A program made the position numbers and the translations under genes. The notes below the pieces were generated by a model. That model had not been told where the DNA came from, did no database searches, and worked only from the letters and a program-made list of their open reading frames with translations. Shown here piece by piece: positions 46,541-58,350 of a stretch of 64,000 bases of DNA (position 1 is the stretch's first letter; each line of letters begins with the position of its first letter). The stretch lies in the NCBI RefSeq assembly GCF_000188155.2, contig NZ_KE124774.1, forward strand, positions 2,982,356 through 3,046,355, given 5' to 3'. This DNA is from Methylocystis sp. ATCC 49242. Lineage in GTDB: Bacteria; Pseudomonadota; Alphaproteobacteria; Rhizobiales; Beijerinckiaceae.

Positions 46541-47074
46541 CTAGTCCGGCGCGTCCTCGTCGCCGATTTCCATCGGCGGCTCGATAATCACCCGCCCCTC
46601 GGCGATGCTCACCACCGGCGCGACAGCCCTGGTGAAGGGAAACATCAGCGTCTCGCCGCCGTCCGGCGGAGTCACCTCCAGAATGTCCCCCGCCCCGAAA
46701 TTGCGCACGGCGACGACGCGGCCGATTTCCACGCCCTCGCGCGTTTGCGCGCGCAGGCCCACCAGATCGGCGAGATAGAATTCGTCTTCGTCGGGCGGCG
46801 GAAGTTTTTCGCGCGGCAGATAAAGCTCGACGCCGGTCAGCGCCTCGGCTCCCGTGCGGTCGCTCACCCCCTCGACGCGGGCGACGAGCATGTCCTTGCC
46901 CTGCGGGCGGACTGAAGCGAGCTTGAACGATTTCGTTCCGCTCTTGTCGGTCAAGGGACCGTAGGAGGCGATCGCCAGCGGGTCGGCTGTGTAGCTTTGC
47001 AGGCGAATTTCGCCGCGCACGCCATGCGGCGCGCCGAAACGGCCGAGCAGGACGAGGTTCTTTTCAGCGGCCAT
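46541..47074 (-). CDS. rimM: 16S rRNA processing protein RimM
   Basis: A 177-residue 30S maturation factor. LLGRFGAPHGVRGEIRLQSYT starts the N-terminal beta-barrel. The central linker LYLPREKLPPPDEDEFYLADLVGL contains the EFYLADLVG motif shared by RimM proteins. The C-terminal PRC-like domain has GRVVAVRNFGAGDILEV and FPFTRAVAPVV. It lies downstream of rpsP, separated by an inverted-repeat element. Confidence 0.95.
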   Translation of the reverse strand: MAAEKNLVLLGRFGAPHGVRGEIRLQSYTADPLAIASYGPLTDKSGTKSFKLASVRPQGKDMLVARVEGVSDRTGAEALTGVELYLPREKLPPPDEDEFYLADLVGLRAQTREGVEIGRVVAVRNFGAGDILEVTPPDGGETLMFPFTRAVAPVVSIAEGRVIIEPPMEIGDEDAPD

Positions 47075-47080
47075 CCGATT

Positions 47081-47191
47081 TCCTCATCCTGAGGAGCGAG
47101 CGAAGCGCGCGTCTCGAAGGAGAAGGAAATCGACGCGCGCATTCGCCCTCGCGCTTCGAGACGCGTCCTTCGGACGCTCCTCGGCATGAGG
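47081..47191. repeat. imperfect long inverted repeat between rpsP and rimM
   Basis: The left arm (47081-47119) CCTCATCCTGAGGAGCGAGC... and the right arm (47154-47191) ending GCTCCTCGGCATGAGGG are about 85 percent complementary when inverted. Transcribed, they would form a long GC-rich stem in the rpsP-rimM mRNA. The sequence resembles dispersed intergenic repeats of Rhizobiales (from memory). Confidence 0.75.
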
Positions 47192-47217
47192 GCGAACAGG
47201 GTGCGCCATTGGCGGCC

Positions 47218-47565
47218 TTACTCGGCGGCTTCCGCAGCACCGGCGGCGGCGGCCGCGCGCTCCTGGGCCTTCTTCTTAGGCTGCGCCTTTTCGGGATTAT
47301 TTCGGGCCTCGCGCTTCATGACGCCGGCGGCGTCGAGGATGCGGGCGACGCGGTCGGTCGGCTGGGCGCCCTTCACGAGCCACGCCTTGGCCTTCTCGAC
47401 GTCGAGCACGACGCGGTCGGCGGCGTCCTTGGCCTTCAGCGGGTCGAAGGTGCCGAGCTTCTCGATATAGCGGCCGTCGCGGGGCGAACGCGAATCGGCG
47501 ACGACGACGCGATAGAAGGGGCGCTTCTTGGCGCCGCCGCGGGCGAGACGGATCTTGAGAGACAT
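47218..47565 (-). CDS. rpsP: 30S ribosomal protein bS16
   Basis: A 115-residue S16. [29 protein letters not shown] is the N-terminal signature, with GTFDPLK and [28 protein letters not shown] following. The tail from about residue 90 is Lys/Ala-rich and longer than in Escherichia coli S16. It lies 26 bp from ffh and in the conserved operon; the stem-forming repeat follows it and could limit downstream expression. Confidence 0.98.
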   Translation of the reverse strand: MSLKIRLARGGAKKRPFYRVVVADSRSPRDGRYIEKLGTFDPLKAKDAADRVVLDVEKAKAWLVKGAQPTDRVARILDAAGVMKREARNNPEKAQPKKKAQERAAAAAGAAEAAE

Positions 47566-47591
47566 GGGTTTTCCTTCTGTAGTTTAATGGC

Positions 47592-49130
47592 TTACTTCTT
47601 TTTCCCGAACGGATTGAGTCCGCTCAGCATTCCTGAGCCGAGTCCCGGAAGGCCCGGCTTCTGCGACAGGAGATCGGCGGGCGGGGCGGAGGGAATTCCC
47701 TTCCCCGCGCCGGGGGCGCCGGCGCCCAGCTTCTCCTGCAATTTCTGCAGCTCCTCCTGCGAGGGCATTTCCATGCCCTTCGGGCCGAGCCCCATCATCT
47801 GCGCGGCCTTGCTCATCATTCCGCCGCGCTTGCCGGCGCCGAAGGACTTCATGAGATCGGCCATCTGGCGGTGCTGCTTGAGGAGGCGGTTGACCTCCTC
47901 GACCTTCGCGCCGGAACCCGCCGCGATGCGCTTCTTGCGCGAGGCCTTGAGGATGTCGGGGTTGCGCCGCTCCTGCGGCGTCATCGACAGGATGATGGCG
48001 CGCTGGCGCTTGATGAGGCCGTCGTCGAGATTGGCCTTGGCGAGCTGGTCCTTCATCTTGGCGACGCCCGGAAGGAGGCCCATGATTCCGCCGAGGCCGC
48101 CGATCTTCTCGACCTGCGCGAGCTGGTCGCAGAGGTCCTGAAGGTCGAACTTGCCCTTGGCCATGCGCTCGGCGGCCTTGCGGGCCTGCTCCGCGTCGAT
48201 GGCCGCCGCCGCCTTCTCGACGAGGGCGACGATGTCGCCCATGCCGAGAATGCGGTTGGCGATGCGCGTCGGCGCGAATTCGTCCAGCGCGTCCATCTTC
48301 TCGCCGACGCCGATGAGCTTGATCGGCTTGCCGGTGACGTAACGCATGGAGAGCGCAGCGCCGCCGCGGCCGTCGCCGTCCATACGCGTAAGCACAATAC
48401 CCGTGAGGCCGACGCGCTCGTCGAAGTTCTTGGCGAGATTGACGGCGTCCTGGCCAGTCAGGGCGTCGGCGACGAGCAGGATTTCATGCGGATTGGCGTA
48501 GGACTTGATGTCCGCCATTTCCTGCATGAGGGGCTCGTCGATATGCGTGCGTCCTGCCGTGTCGAGCAGCACCACGTCGTAGCCTTCGAGGCGCGCGGCC
48601 TCCATGGCGCGACGGGCGATCTGCAGCGGCGTCTGGCCGGGAACGATGGGGAGCGTGTCCACCTCCACCTGCCGGCCGAGGACGGCGAGCTGCTCCTGGG
48701 CGGCGGGGCGCTTCACGTCGAGAGAGGCCATGAGCGAGCGCTTGCCGTGGCGCTCCTTCAGCCGCTTGGCGATCTTCGCCGTCGTCGTGGTTTTGCCGGC
48801 GCCCTGGAGGCCGACCATCATGATGGCGATGGGGGGCTTGGCCGCGAGGTCGATCGGCTCGGCGGTTTCGCCCAGCGTCTCGATCAGAACGTCATTGACG
48901 ATCTTGACGACCATCTGGCCCGGCGAGACCGACTTGATGACGCCCGCGCCGACGGCGCGGTCGCGCACCTTGTCGGCGAAGGAGCGCACCACGTCGAGCG
49001 CGACGTCGGCCTCAAGAAGCGCCCGGCGGATTTCGCGCAGGGCCTCGTTGACGTCGGCCTCGGTCAGAGAGCCGCGTCGCGTCAGCCTGTCGAATACGCT
49101 GGAGAGCTTGTCGGAAAGGCTCTCGAACAT
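47592..49130 (-). CDS. ffh: signal recognition particle protein Ffh
   Basis: A 512-residue SRP54. The N domain (FESLSDKLSSVFDRLTRRG), then the GTPase P-loop GLQGAGKTTT (about residues 107-116), DTAGRTHIDEPLM, TRMDGDGRGGAALSM and TGKPIKLIGVGEKMDAL. The methionine-rich M domain includes GAKVEEVNRLLKQHRQMADLMKSFGAGK; a Pro/Gly-rich tail ends in KKK. It targets nascent inner-membrane proteins with FtsY and 4.5S RNA. It is the first gene of the rpsP-rimM-trmD operon. Confidence 0.98.
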   Translation of the reverse strand: MFESLSDKLSSVFDRLTRRGSLTEADVNEALREIRRALLEADVALDVVRSFADKVRDRAVGAGVIKSVSPGQMVVKIVNDVLIETLGETAEPIDLAAKPPIAIMMVGLQGAGKTTTTAKIAKRLKERHGKRSLMASLDVKRPAAQEQLAVLGRQVEVDTLPIVPGQTPLQIARRAMEAARLEGYDVVLLDTAGRTHIDEPLMQEMADIKSYANPHEILLVADALTGQDAVNLAKNFDERVGLTGIVLTRMDGDGRGGAALSMRYVTGKPIKLIGVGEKMDALDEFAPTRIANRILGMGDIVALVEKAAAAIDAEQARKAAERMAKGKFDLQDLCDQLAQVEKIGGLGGIMGLLPGVAKMKDQLAKANLDDGLIKRQRAIILSMTPQERRNPDILKASRKKRIAAGSGAKVEEVNRLLKQHRQMADLMKSFGAGKRGGMMSKAAQMMGLGPKGMEMPSQEELQKLQEKLGAGAPGAGKGIPSAPPADLLSQKPGLPGLGSGMLSGLNPFGKKK

Positions 49131-49408
49131 CAGGTTTCTCCCGCGGCGCGCGTCGCTCTCGCAACGGCCCGCTCCAAAGCAAAACGCGCCCGGGGGCGCA
49201 TCGCGCTGCCGGGCGTTGGCCTGCCGCCTCTCGGGCGGCTCGGCTGGTGAGCAGGTCTCTCTTTCGAGATTTGACGGAGTTTTTATGCGCGCGACGTTCC
49301 CAAGTCAATTGCGCGACATGGTAACCGCGTTTTCGCCTTGCTGTAGCGTAGCCGCAAATTCCGGCCTATGCGTCGAACGTCTCGCCCGTCCGCGCTGGAG
49401 TCCCGCCT
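49131..49408. other. ffh / flippase divergent intergenic region
   Basis: A 278-bp gap with divergent promoters. It is GC-rich near ffh (49140-49250) and AT-richer near 49255-49330. I saw no SRP RNA, tRNA or other RNA gene in it. Confidence 0.5.
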
Positions 49409-50767
49409 TTGGCAGCGTCGCTTTCAACTGTGGCAATCGCCCGCCGCGCTCTCGCCGGCCCGGCGGTCGCGCTCGGCCTTCGCGGCTCCGGGGCGCTCCT
49501 CAATATCGCGACCTTCACGCTCGCGGCCCGGGTCATGGCCCCCGACGAGTTCGGCCGCCTCGCCATGTGGTTTTCCGCGCTGTCCTTCCTCGCCGTCGCG
49601 GCGGTCAATGGACAGGACACGTTCATCGCCCGCTCATGGGGCGAATATTGCGGGCGCGGCGATCCGGCGACGGCCATCGCGGCCTGGCGATCCGGATGGC
49701 GGATGACGCTCGTCGGCGCGGCTGTCGCGGCCGCGGCGCTTCTCGGTCTCGGCGGCTCCCTGACCGGCCTGCCGGACGGGACGCTGCGCGCCGCCGCGGC
49801 CTTCCTCTTCATGCAGACCGCCCTGCATTATTCCTCCGGTTCGAGCCGCGTGATCGCCGGTTTCCTCGTCTCGGAAAGCAACCGCGAGGCGACCTGGCGC
49901 GTGATCCTCATCCTCGCCCTGGGGGCCTGCGCCCTCGCCGGCGGCGTGACAGCGGCGGGCTTCTTCTGGCTTGCGGCCGCGGGCATGGCGCCGGCGATTC
50001 TCTTGCAGCTGATCGCCGTGCGGCGCGCCCTGCCGGCTGCGTCGTCCAATCGCGCCGTGGCGGAAGAACGGGGTCTCTGGCGCGCCCGCGCGGGCGCCAT
50101 GTGGGCCTCGGCGGTGATCGAGGCGGCGGGGCAGCACGCCGACGTCATGTTGATCGGCTTCGTCGCCTCGCCCGTTGTCGCGGGCGATTATTTCGTCGCC
50201 GCGCGCATTGCGAATATCTTCCTGATGCTCGTGAGCGGGCTCGGCGCCTATGTCGCCGCGCATGGGGCCAATCTCTATTTCTCCGGCCGCGTCGCGGAGC
50301 TCCAGAATATGTTCCGCGCCGTCGTGGCGGCGGCCGTCGCGCTGGCGGCGCCGGCTTATCTCATGATCCTTCTGTTCGGCGACGCCATATTGTCGCTCTT
50401 CGGCGAAAGATTCGCGGCGATCTACCCCACGCTCGTCGTCCTGGCCTCCGCCGCCTTCGTCGTCGCCATGTGCGGGCTCGCGCCGGGCGTTCTGCTGCTG
50501 ACCGGCCTCGAGGCGGTTTACTCCCGCATCGTCGCCGCGGCGACGGCGGCGCGAATCGCGCTCTCCGCCATGCTTGCGATTGCTTTCGGGGCGACCGGCG
50601 CGGCCTGCGGCTGGGCGTTCGTCGCCGCGCCCGTGGCGGTCGCGCTCGTCGTCCTCTGCCGACGGCGGCGGGGCGTCGATCCGTCCGTCTATTGCCTGAT
50701 CTCGCCGCCGGGTCCGTTGGCGGGCGAAATGCGCGAATCGTCGCTGTCCCGCGCCAGCGCCAATTAA
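49409..50767 (+). CDS. polysaccharide flippase-like MOP membrane protein
   Basis: A 452-residue very hydrophobic protein with about 12-14 predicted helices. It fits the MOP/Wzx superfamily of undecaprenyl-linked polysaccharide flippases: an Arg/Leu start (GPAVALGLRGSGALLNIATFTLAARVMAPDEFGRLAMWFSALSF), helices separated by short basic loops, and a long run of C-terminal helices. No catalytic motif is expected in this class. The TTG at 49409 is the first start in the frame; another start may be downstream. No glycosyltransferases surround it. The next gene encodes an acyltransferase-like protein, which hints at a small surface-sugar module. Confidence 0.7.
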   Translation: MAASLSTVAIARRALAGPAVALGLRGSGALLNIATFTLAARVMAPDEFGRLAMWFSALSFLAVAAVNGQDTFIARSWGEYCGRGDPATAIAAWRSGWRMTLVGAAVAAAALLGLGGSLTGLPDGTLRAAAAFLFMQTALHYSSGSSRVIAGFLVSESNREATWRVILILALGACALAGGVTAAGFFWLAAAGMAPAILLQLIAVRRALPAASSNRAVAEERGLWRARAGAMWASAVIEAAGQHADVMLIGFVASPVVAGDYFVAARIANIFLMLVSGLGAYVAAHGANLYFSGRVAELQNMFRAVVAAAVALAAPAYLMILLFGDAILSLFGERFAAIYPTLVVLASAAFVVAMCGLAPGVLLLTGLEAVYSRIVAAATAARIALSAMLAIAFGATGAACGWAFVAAPVAVALVVLCRRRRGVDPSVYCLISPPGPLAGEMRESSLSRASAN

Positions 50768-50850
50768 GGTAAATATCTAAATTCATTGAAAATTATTGAA
50801 TTGATGCCGTCTTCTGGCTACGACTTGACCTCGACTTCAAGGAGGGCTGG

Positions 50851-51735
50851 ATGGCGGGTTTGGGGGGCTTGCGCGGAGATCTCGGGTGCCGCCAGATCGG
50901 GGAGGCCGACCTCGGCCCTGTCATCGCCTGCCTTCGGCGTGGGTTTCCGGGTCGTTCCCGCGCCTATTGGGAGGCCGGAATTGCCCGCCTCTCGCGACGC
51001 GAGCCGGTCGAGGGATGCCCGAAATACGGCTATCTGCTCGAGAGCGCCGGACAGACCGTCGGCGTCATTCTGATGATCTTTTCCCGCTACGGCGAGGGCG
51101 CCAGCGCTGAAATCCGCTGCAATCTGTCGAGCTGGTGCGTCGATCCCGAATATCGCAGCTATGGCGCCCGGCTCGTTTTCGCGGCCGTGCGCCATCGGGG
51201 CGTCACTTTCACCAACGTCTCGCCGATGGAGCCCACCTGGGCCGTCGCCTCGGGCTTCGGGTTCCAGCGCTTCTGCGAGGGGCAGTTCGCCTTTCTGCCC
51301 GCGCTCAACCGCCCCGCGAGAGGCGACAGGACGCTTCCCTACTCGCCGGATTTGCCCGAGGCGCGGGCCCTGAGCGAGGAGGAGCGGCGCATATTGGACG
51401 AGCACGCCGCCATGGGCTGCCTCTCGCTGATCTGCGTGAGCGGCGGGAAGGTCGCCCCTCTCGTCCTGCAGCGCAAGCTCTTGCTGAAGGGCCTCGCGCC
51501 CGCCCGGCAGATCGTCTATTGCCGGGACATCGCCGATCTCCCGCGCATTGCCGGGACGCTGGGGCGGTTTCTTCTGGCGCGCGGCGGCCTTCTCTGCGTC
51601 GTGGACGCCAATGGGGGGATCGAGGGGCTTTCCGGCCGTTTCTTCCACAATCGCGGACCGAAATATTTCCGGGGGCCGAGACCGCCGAAGCTCGGCGACC
51701 TGTCCTATTCGGAAATCGTTCTTTTCGGCGCCTGA
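50851..51735 (+). CDS. GNAT-like acyltransferase
   Basis: A 294-residue protein. The first half resembles a GNAT fold: ADLGPVIACLRRGFP with RAYWEAGI, YGYLLESAGQTVGVILMIFSRYG, then SSWCVDPEYRSYGARLVFAAV, the beta4-alpha3 acyl-CoA region, although the canonical Gln/Arg-x-x-Gly loop is imperfect (EYRSYGA). The second half has no known match and ends PKLGDLSYSEIVLFGA. It is preceded by an AT-rich gap and an AAGGAGGG ribosome-binding site. It may act on cell-surface polysaccharides given the flippase upstream, but that is inference. Confidence 0.65.
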   Translation: MAGLGGLRGDLGCRQIGEADLGPVIACLRRGFPGRSRAYWEAGIARLSRREPVEGCPKYGYLLESAGQTVGVILMIFSRYGEGASAEIRCNLSSWCVDPEYRSYGARLVFAAVRHRGVTFTNVSPMEPTWAVASGFGFQRFCEGQFAFLPALNRPARGDRTLPYSPDLPEARALSEEERRILDEHAAMGCLSLICVSGGKVAPLVLQRKLLLKGLAPARQIVYCRDIADLPRIAGTLGRFLLARGGLLCVVDANGGIEGLSGRFFHNRGPKYFRGPRPPKLGDLSYSEIVLFGA

Positions 51736-51786
51736 CCCCGCGCGTTTTGCGCAATAATGCGACTCGTTTCCCCAGGCCGCGACCCA

Positions 51787-52089
51787 GTGAGACCAACGCT
51801 CGCATCCTTTGTCGATTCGCTCGAAGGCGAGGCGCCGCCGCCGCTGACCGCGCCGTTGCGGGCGCTGTGGCTCGACGCGAAGGGCGACTGGGACGGCGCG
51901 CACAAATGCGTCGACGAACTTTCCGACCCCGACGCCATGTGGGTCCACGCCTATCTGCATCGCAAGGAAGGCGACCAATGGAACGCCGGTTACTGGTATC
52001 GGCGCGCCGGGCGGCCGCCGCATCGCGGCCCGCTCGATGAAGAGTGGCGGGAGCTCGTGACGGCGCTGGTCGGAAAAGACGCGGGGTGA
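51787..52089 (+). CDS. conserved hypothetical protein overlapping recQ
   Basis: A 100-residue protein of a conserved alphaproteobacterial hypothetical family. The motif LRALWLDAKGDWDGAHKCVDEL, then DAMWVHAYLHRKEGDQWNAGYWYRRAG resembles a TPR-like helix pair and matches relatives found beside or apart from recQ. The GTG at 51787 (beginning RPTLASFVDSL) fits the family; an ATG at 51757 would add 10 residues. The stop overlaps the GTG start of recQ by 4 bp, so it is probably coupled to recQ. Function unknown. Confidence 0.8.
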   Translation: MRPTLASFVDSLEGEAPPPLTAPLRALWLDAKGDWDGAHKCVDELSDPDAMWVHAYLHRKEGDQWNAGYWYRRAGRPPHRGPLDEEWRELVTALVGKDAG

Positions 52090-53666
52090 GCGCGCCGGAC
52101 CTGTCCGACGCGCGGGATTTGCTGCGCAGCAATTTCGGCTTTTCCGACTTTCTGCCGGGGCAGGCGGAGGTGATCGAGGCGGTGCTGGCGGGCCGCGACG
52201 CCCTCGCCGTCATGCCGACGGGCTCGGGGAAATCGCTCCTCTATCAATTGCCCGCCGTGGCGGGTCCCGGCCTCGTCGTCGTCGCCTCGCCGCTCATCGC
52301 GCTGATGCGCGACCAGCTCCGGGGGCTTGCCGACAAGGGCGTTCCCGCCGTGGCGCTGCACTCGGCGCAGGACGACCCGGAGGCGATGGCCGCGATTCAT
52401 GCCGTCTCCAGCGGCCGCGCCCGCCTGCTCTACGCCGCGCCCGAACGGCTGGCGCAGGAGGGAATGCAGGATTTGCTGCGCAAAAAACAGATCAAACTTT
52501 TCGCGGTGGACGAGGCGCATTGCGTCTCGCACTGGGGTCACGAGTTCCGCCCCGACTATCGGGCGCTCGGCGACATTGCGCGAAAACTCGGCGCGCCGGT
52601 GCTGGCGGTCACCGCCACCGCCGGCCCCCGCACCCGAGCCGACATCTCGCGGATTTTGTTTTCCCGCCCGCCGGACGTTTTCGTCCGCTCCTTCGCGCGG
52701 CCCAATCTGTCGCTTGGATTTGCGCGCAAGCGCCCCGGCCTGCGGCAGATCGTCGATTTCGCGGGAGGCGCGCGCGAGAGCGGGATCGTCTATTGCAACT
52801 CCCGCCGCATGGCGGACGCGCTGGCGGTCGATCTCGCGCGCCTCGGCCTCGACGCGCTGCCCTATCACGCCGGCCTCGACGCTTTTACGCGCTCCGCCCA
52901 CCAGGACGCCTTCTTTGGCCGCAAGGGCGTCGTGATGGTGGCGACCATCGCCTTCGGCATGGGCGTCGACAAGCCCGACGTGCGCTTCATCGTCCACGCC
53001 GATCTGCCGGCCTCGATCGAGGGCTATTATCAGGAGATTGGCCGCGCGGGGCGCGACGGGGCGCCAGCGCGGGCGCTGGGCCTGTTCACGCCGCGCGAAC
53101 TCGTCCTGCGCTGGGGCGTCCCGACGGCGGCGCAGGCCGATGAGGCGGCCGCCGGCGATTACGCCCGCCGCAAGGCCATGGCGCGGCTCGCCGTCGCCCA
53201 TGGCTGCCGCTTCCAGACCCTGCTCGCGGAATTCGGCGAGGAGAGCGCCCCCTGCGGCAGATGCGACCATTGCCGCGGCGGCCCGCTCGCCTGGCCGCGC
53301 CGGGCCGGCGCGCTGGCGCTCGGCTGGCGCGTGGCGGCGGAGAGCCGACTGGCGAATTTCGCAGTCGACGCCGCAGAGCCTGCGGGAGCGGACCCGCCTG
53401 CTGCGCAGCCCCCGGTCGCGGGGCCGATCCCGGATCGGGAGGCGCCGCTGAGGGTGGCCGATGAGCGGCTGCTGCGCGCGTTGCAGGCCGAGCGGCTCGC
53501 GATCGCGCGTCGGCGCGGCCTGCCGCCGCGACAGGTGGCGAGCGATGCGGCGCTCCGTTCGCTTGCGACCCGGCGGCCGCTGCGGATCGACGATCCCGTT
53601 TTCAGGGATCTGGAAGAACCGGGCGCCTTCCTTTCCGCCATTGGCCGGTTTGTTGGCGAGGAGTGA
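52086..53666 (+). CDS. recQ: ATP-dependent DNA helicase RecQ
   Basis: A 526-residue 3'-5' helicase. Motif I is MPTGSGKSLLYQLPA; motif II is DEAHCVSHWGHEFRPDY; VTATAGPRTR is motif III. IVYCNSRRMADALA, YHAGLDA, VMVATIAFGMGVDKPDVRFIVH and YYQEIGRAGRDG are motifs IV-VI. The zinc site CRFQTLL...CGRCDHC follows, and an HRDC-type C-terminus (LRVADERLLRALQAERLAIARR) ends the protein. The start is GTG at 52086. It is shorter than many RecQ proteins (about 600) because the winged-helix region looks reduced. Confidence 0.93.
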   Translation: MSAPDLSDARDLLRSNFGFSDFLPGQAEVIEAVLAGRDALAVMPTGSGKSLLYQLPAVAGPGLVVVASPLIALMRDQLRGLADKGVPAVALHSAQDDPEAMAAIHAVSSGRARLLYAAPERLAQEGMQDLLRKKQIKLFAVDEAHCVSHWGHEFRPDYRALGDIARKLGAPVLAVTATAGPRTRADISRILFSRPPDVFVRSFARPNLSLGFARKRPGLRQIVDFAGGARESGIVYCNSRRMADALAVDLARLGLDALPYHAGLDAFTRSAHQDAFFGRKGVVMVATIAFGMGVDKPDVRFIVHADLPASIEGYYQEIGRAGRDGAPARALGLFTPRELVLRWGVPTAAQADEAAAGDYARRKAMARLAVAHGCRFQTLLAEFGEESAPCGRCDHCRGGPLAWPRRAGALALGWRVAAESRLANFAVDAAEPAGADPPAAQPPVAGPIPDREAPLRVADERLLRALQAERLAIARRRGLPPRQVASDAALRSLATRRPLRIDDPVFRDLEEPGAFLSAIGRFVGEE

Positions 53667-53729
53667 CGTTTCACCCTGCGCTGCAATGCGGTATTGAGGC
53701 GCTCCCATGCCGCCTGAGGTAGAAAGATC

Positions 53730-55166
53730 ATGACCGCCGCCGCCCCGAAAGCCCCTGCCGAATTCAGGCAGGTCATGGTCGGGCTCGGCCTCGCGATGCT
53801 GCTGTCGGCGCTGGACCAGACCATCGTCGTCACCGCCATGCCGACGATCGGCGCCGATCTCGGCGACCCGCAGAACCTGCCCTGGATCGTGACCGCCTAT
53901 CTCGTCGCCGCGACGGTGGTGACGCCGCTTTACGGAAAATTCGCCGACGTCTACGGGCGCCGGATCGTGCTGCTCGTCGGCGTGACGACCTTCATTGTCG
54001 GCTCGATCGCCTGCGCGCTGGCGCCGACCATGGCGGCGCTCGCCGTCGCGCGGCTCGTGCAGGGACTCGGCGGCGGCGGCCTCATTTCGCTCGCCCAGAC
54101 CATCGTCGCCGATCTCGTCAGCCCCCGCGAACGCGGCCGCTACCAGACCTATTTCGCCGCCGTCTTCATCACCTCGAGCGTCGCCGGGCCGGCGCTGGGC
54201 GGTGTTTTTGCGCAATATCTGCACTGGTCGCTGATCTTCTGGATCAACCTGCCGCTCGGCCTCGCCGCGCTTCTCATCACCAATGCGCGGCTGAAGCGGC
54301 TCCCGGAACGCCGCCACCCGCACAAGGTCGATTATCCGGGCGCCTTGCTGCTGGTGCTGGCTTCGGGCGCGATGGTCCTCGCGCTCGGCTGGGGCGGCTC
54401 GCGCTACGCCTGGGCGTCCGCGCCGATCCTCGCGCTGCTTTGCGGCTCGGCGCTGTTCTGGTCGCTTTTCGCCTGGCGCGTTCGGGTCGCCGAGGAGCCG
54501 CTCATTCCCCTGCGCATCCTCGGCCTGCGAATCGTGCGCGACGCCATTTTTTCGAGCGCCGCGGGGCTCGGCGCCTTCGTCGGGCTTTCCGTCGTCATGC
54601 CGATCTATTTCGAGGTCGTCGCAGGGCTGAGCGCCCGCGATTCCGGCCTCGTGCTGATCCCGCTGATGTGCGCGACGGTCATCGGCGCCACGCTCTCCGG
54701 CCGGCTGATGGCGGTGATTCGTCATTACAAGATCGTGCCCCTCCTCGGCCTCGGCGTCGGGACGCTCGCCGCCGCCGTCGCCGCCTGGCGGGTGGACAGC
54801 CTTTCCTTTCTCGCGCTCAACACGCTGCTGACGCTCGTCACTTTCGGCGTCGGCGCCATGCTGCCGGTCGCGACAGTCTCCGTGCAGAACGCCGTCCTCG
54901 CCCGCGATCTCGGCACGGCGACGGCGACGACCCAGTTCTTCCGCCAGCTCGGATCGGCGGCGGTCGTCGCGCTTTTCGGGGCGCTCGCGCTCGGCGGCGG
55001 GCGGGCCGCGCTCATCGAGGAGACGACCGTCTCGCCCGAATCGGTCCACACGCTGATCATGAGCTTCCGGCTGGTGTTTTCGGCGCTTGCGCTTTGCATG
55101 GCTCTCTCTTTCATCTTCATGGCGCGAATGGAGGAGCGGCCGCTGACGGGCGAGCGGCGACACTGA
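53730..55166 (+). CDS. DHA2-family MFS efflux transporter
   Basis: A 478-residue integral membrane protein with about 14 predicted helices. Motif LDQTIVVTAMPTIGADLG is the DHA2 signature in TM1; GKFADVYGRRIVLLVG is the cytosolic loop 2-3 MFS motif; ARLVQGLGGGGLISLAQTIVADLVSPRERGRYQ is motif C/B territory. The class includes EmrB, QacA and other proton-driven drug exporters. No MFP or TolC partner is adjacent. It lies between recQ and acnA and its product is undefined by sequence. Confidence 0.93.
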   Translation: MTAAAPKAPAEFRQVMVGLGLAMLLSALDQTIVVTAMPTIGADLGDPQNLPWIVTAYLVAATVVTPLYGKFADVYGRRIVLLVGVTTFIVGSIACALAPTMAALAVARLVQGLGGGGLISLAQTIVADLVSPRERGRYQTYFAAVFITSSVAGPALGGVFAQYLHWSLIFWINLPLGLAALLITNARLKRLPERRHPHKVDYPGALLLVLASGAMVLALGWGGSRYAWASAPILALLCGSALFWSLFAWRVRVAEEPLIPLRILGLRIVRDAIFSSAAGLGAFVGLSVVMPIYFEVVAGLSARDSGLVLIPLMCATVIGATLSGRLMAVIRHYKIVPLLGLGVGTLAAAVAAWRVDSLSFLALNTLLTLVTFGVGAMLPVATVSVQNAVLARDLGTATATTQFFRQLGSAAVVALFGALALGGGRAALIEETTVSPESVHTLIMSFRLVFSALALCMALSFIFMARMEERPLTGERRH

Positions 55167-55241
55167 GCGGTCCTTTTTTCCTTGCCCATGGCATGGAATT
55201 TTCTAGAAGGAATGTCCCGCCCCGCCTGCAAGGACACGTCC

Positions 55242-57953
<2,712 letters not shown>

Positions 57954-58116
57954 ATCGGATGGAAAAGTGGGATGACTTGATTGACGAAACAAGCATCCTG
58001 CGACATCAATGACGCGCTGAGGCGTGGGACCGTTGAGGTCGTCGCGCATTGCGACGACAGTCATTGAGGCACGGCGCAAGAAGCAAAAAAAATCAGCGGA
58101 TAGGGGAAACGACAGG

Positions 58117-58350
58117 ATGAAGACCTTCAAGATTGCCACGGCGGTCGCCATGTTCGCCGCGATGACCGCTCCGTCCTTCGCGAGCTGCGACACGCATGCC
58201 GAAGATGACCAGGCCGTCTGCGCCAGCAAGTGCGAAGACGCCTATCTGAAGGACCAGCAGGGCTGGACCGCCGACATGGACAAAATCAAGGCCAACAAGA
58301 AGGCCTGCGACGAGAAGTGCGGCTGCCCGCAGAACTCGAAGAATCTCTAA
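58117..58350 (+). CDS. small secreted six-Cys protein (paralog 1)
   Basis: A 77-residue protein: signal peptide (MKTFKIATAVAMFAAMTAPSFA), then about 55 mature residues with six Cys. Pattern: C-x11-C-x3-C-x24-C-x3-C-x-C, with acidic and Lys-rich sequence between. No domain is recognised. It resembles the next gene: CDT near the start, SKC, then KAC-(D/N)-EK and QN, with identical spacing between the third and fourth Cys. The two missing Cys in paralog 2 are C2 and C5 here. It is preceded by an AGGGGAAACGACAGG leader and followed by a terminator at 58391-58424. Confidence 0.75.
   Translation: MKTFKIATAVAMFAAMTAPSFASCDTHAEDDQAVCASKCEDAYLKDQQGWTADMDKIKANKKACDEKCGCPQNSKNL

Noticed and set aside
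51990-55163. A 1057-codon open frame antisense to recQ and the transporter
   Set aside because: It arises from GC-rich codon bias of two well-supported genes on the plus strand.
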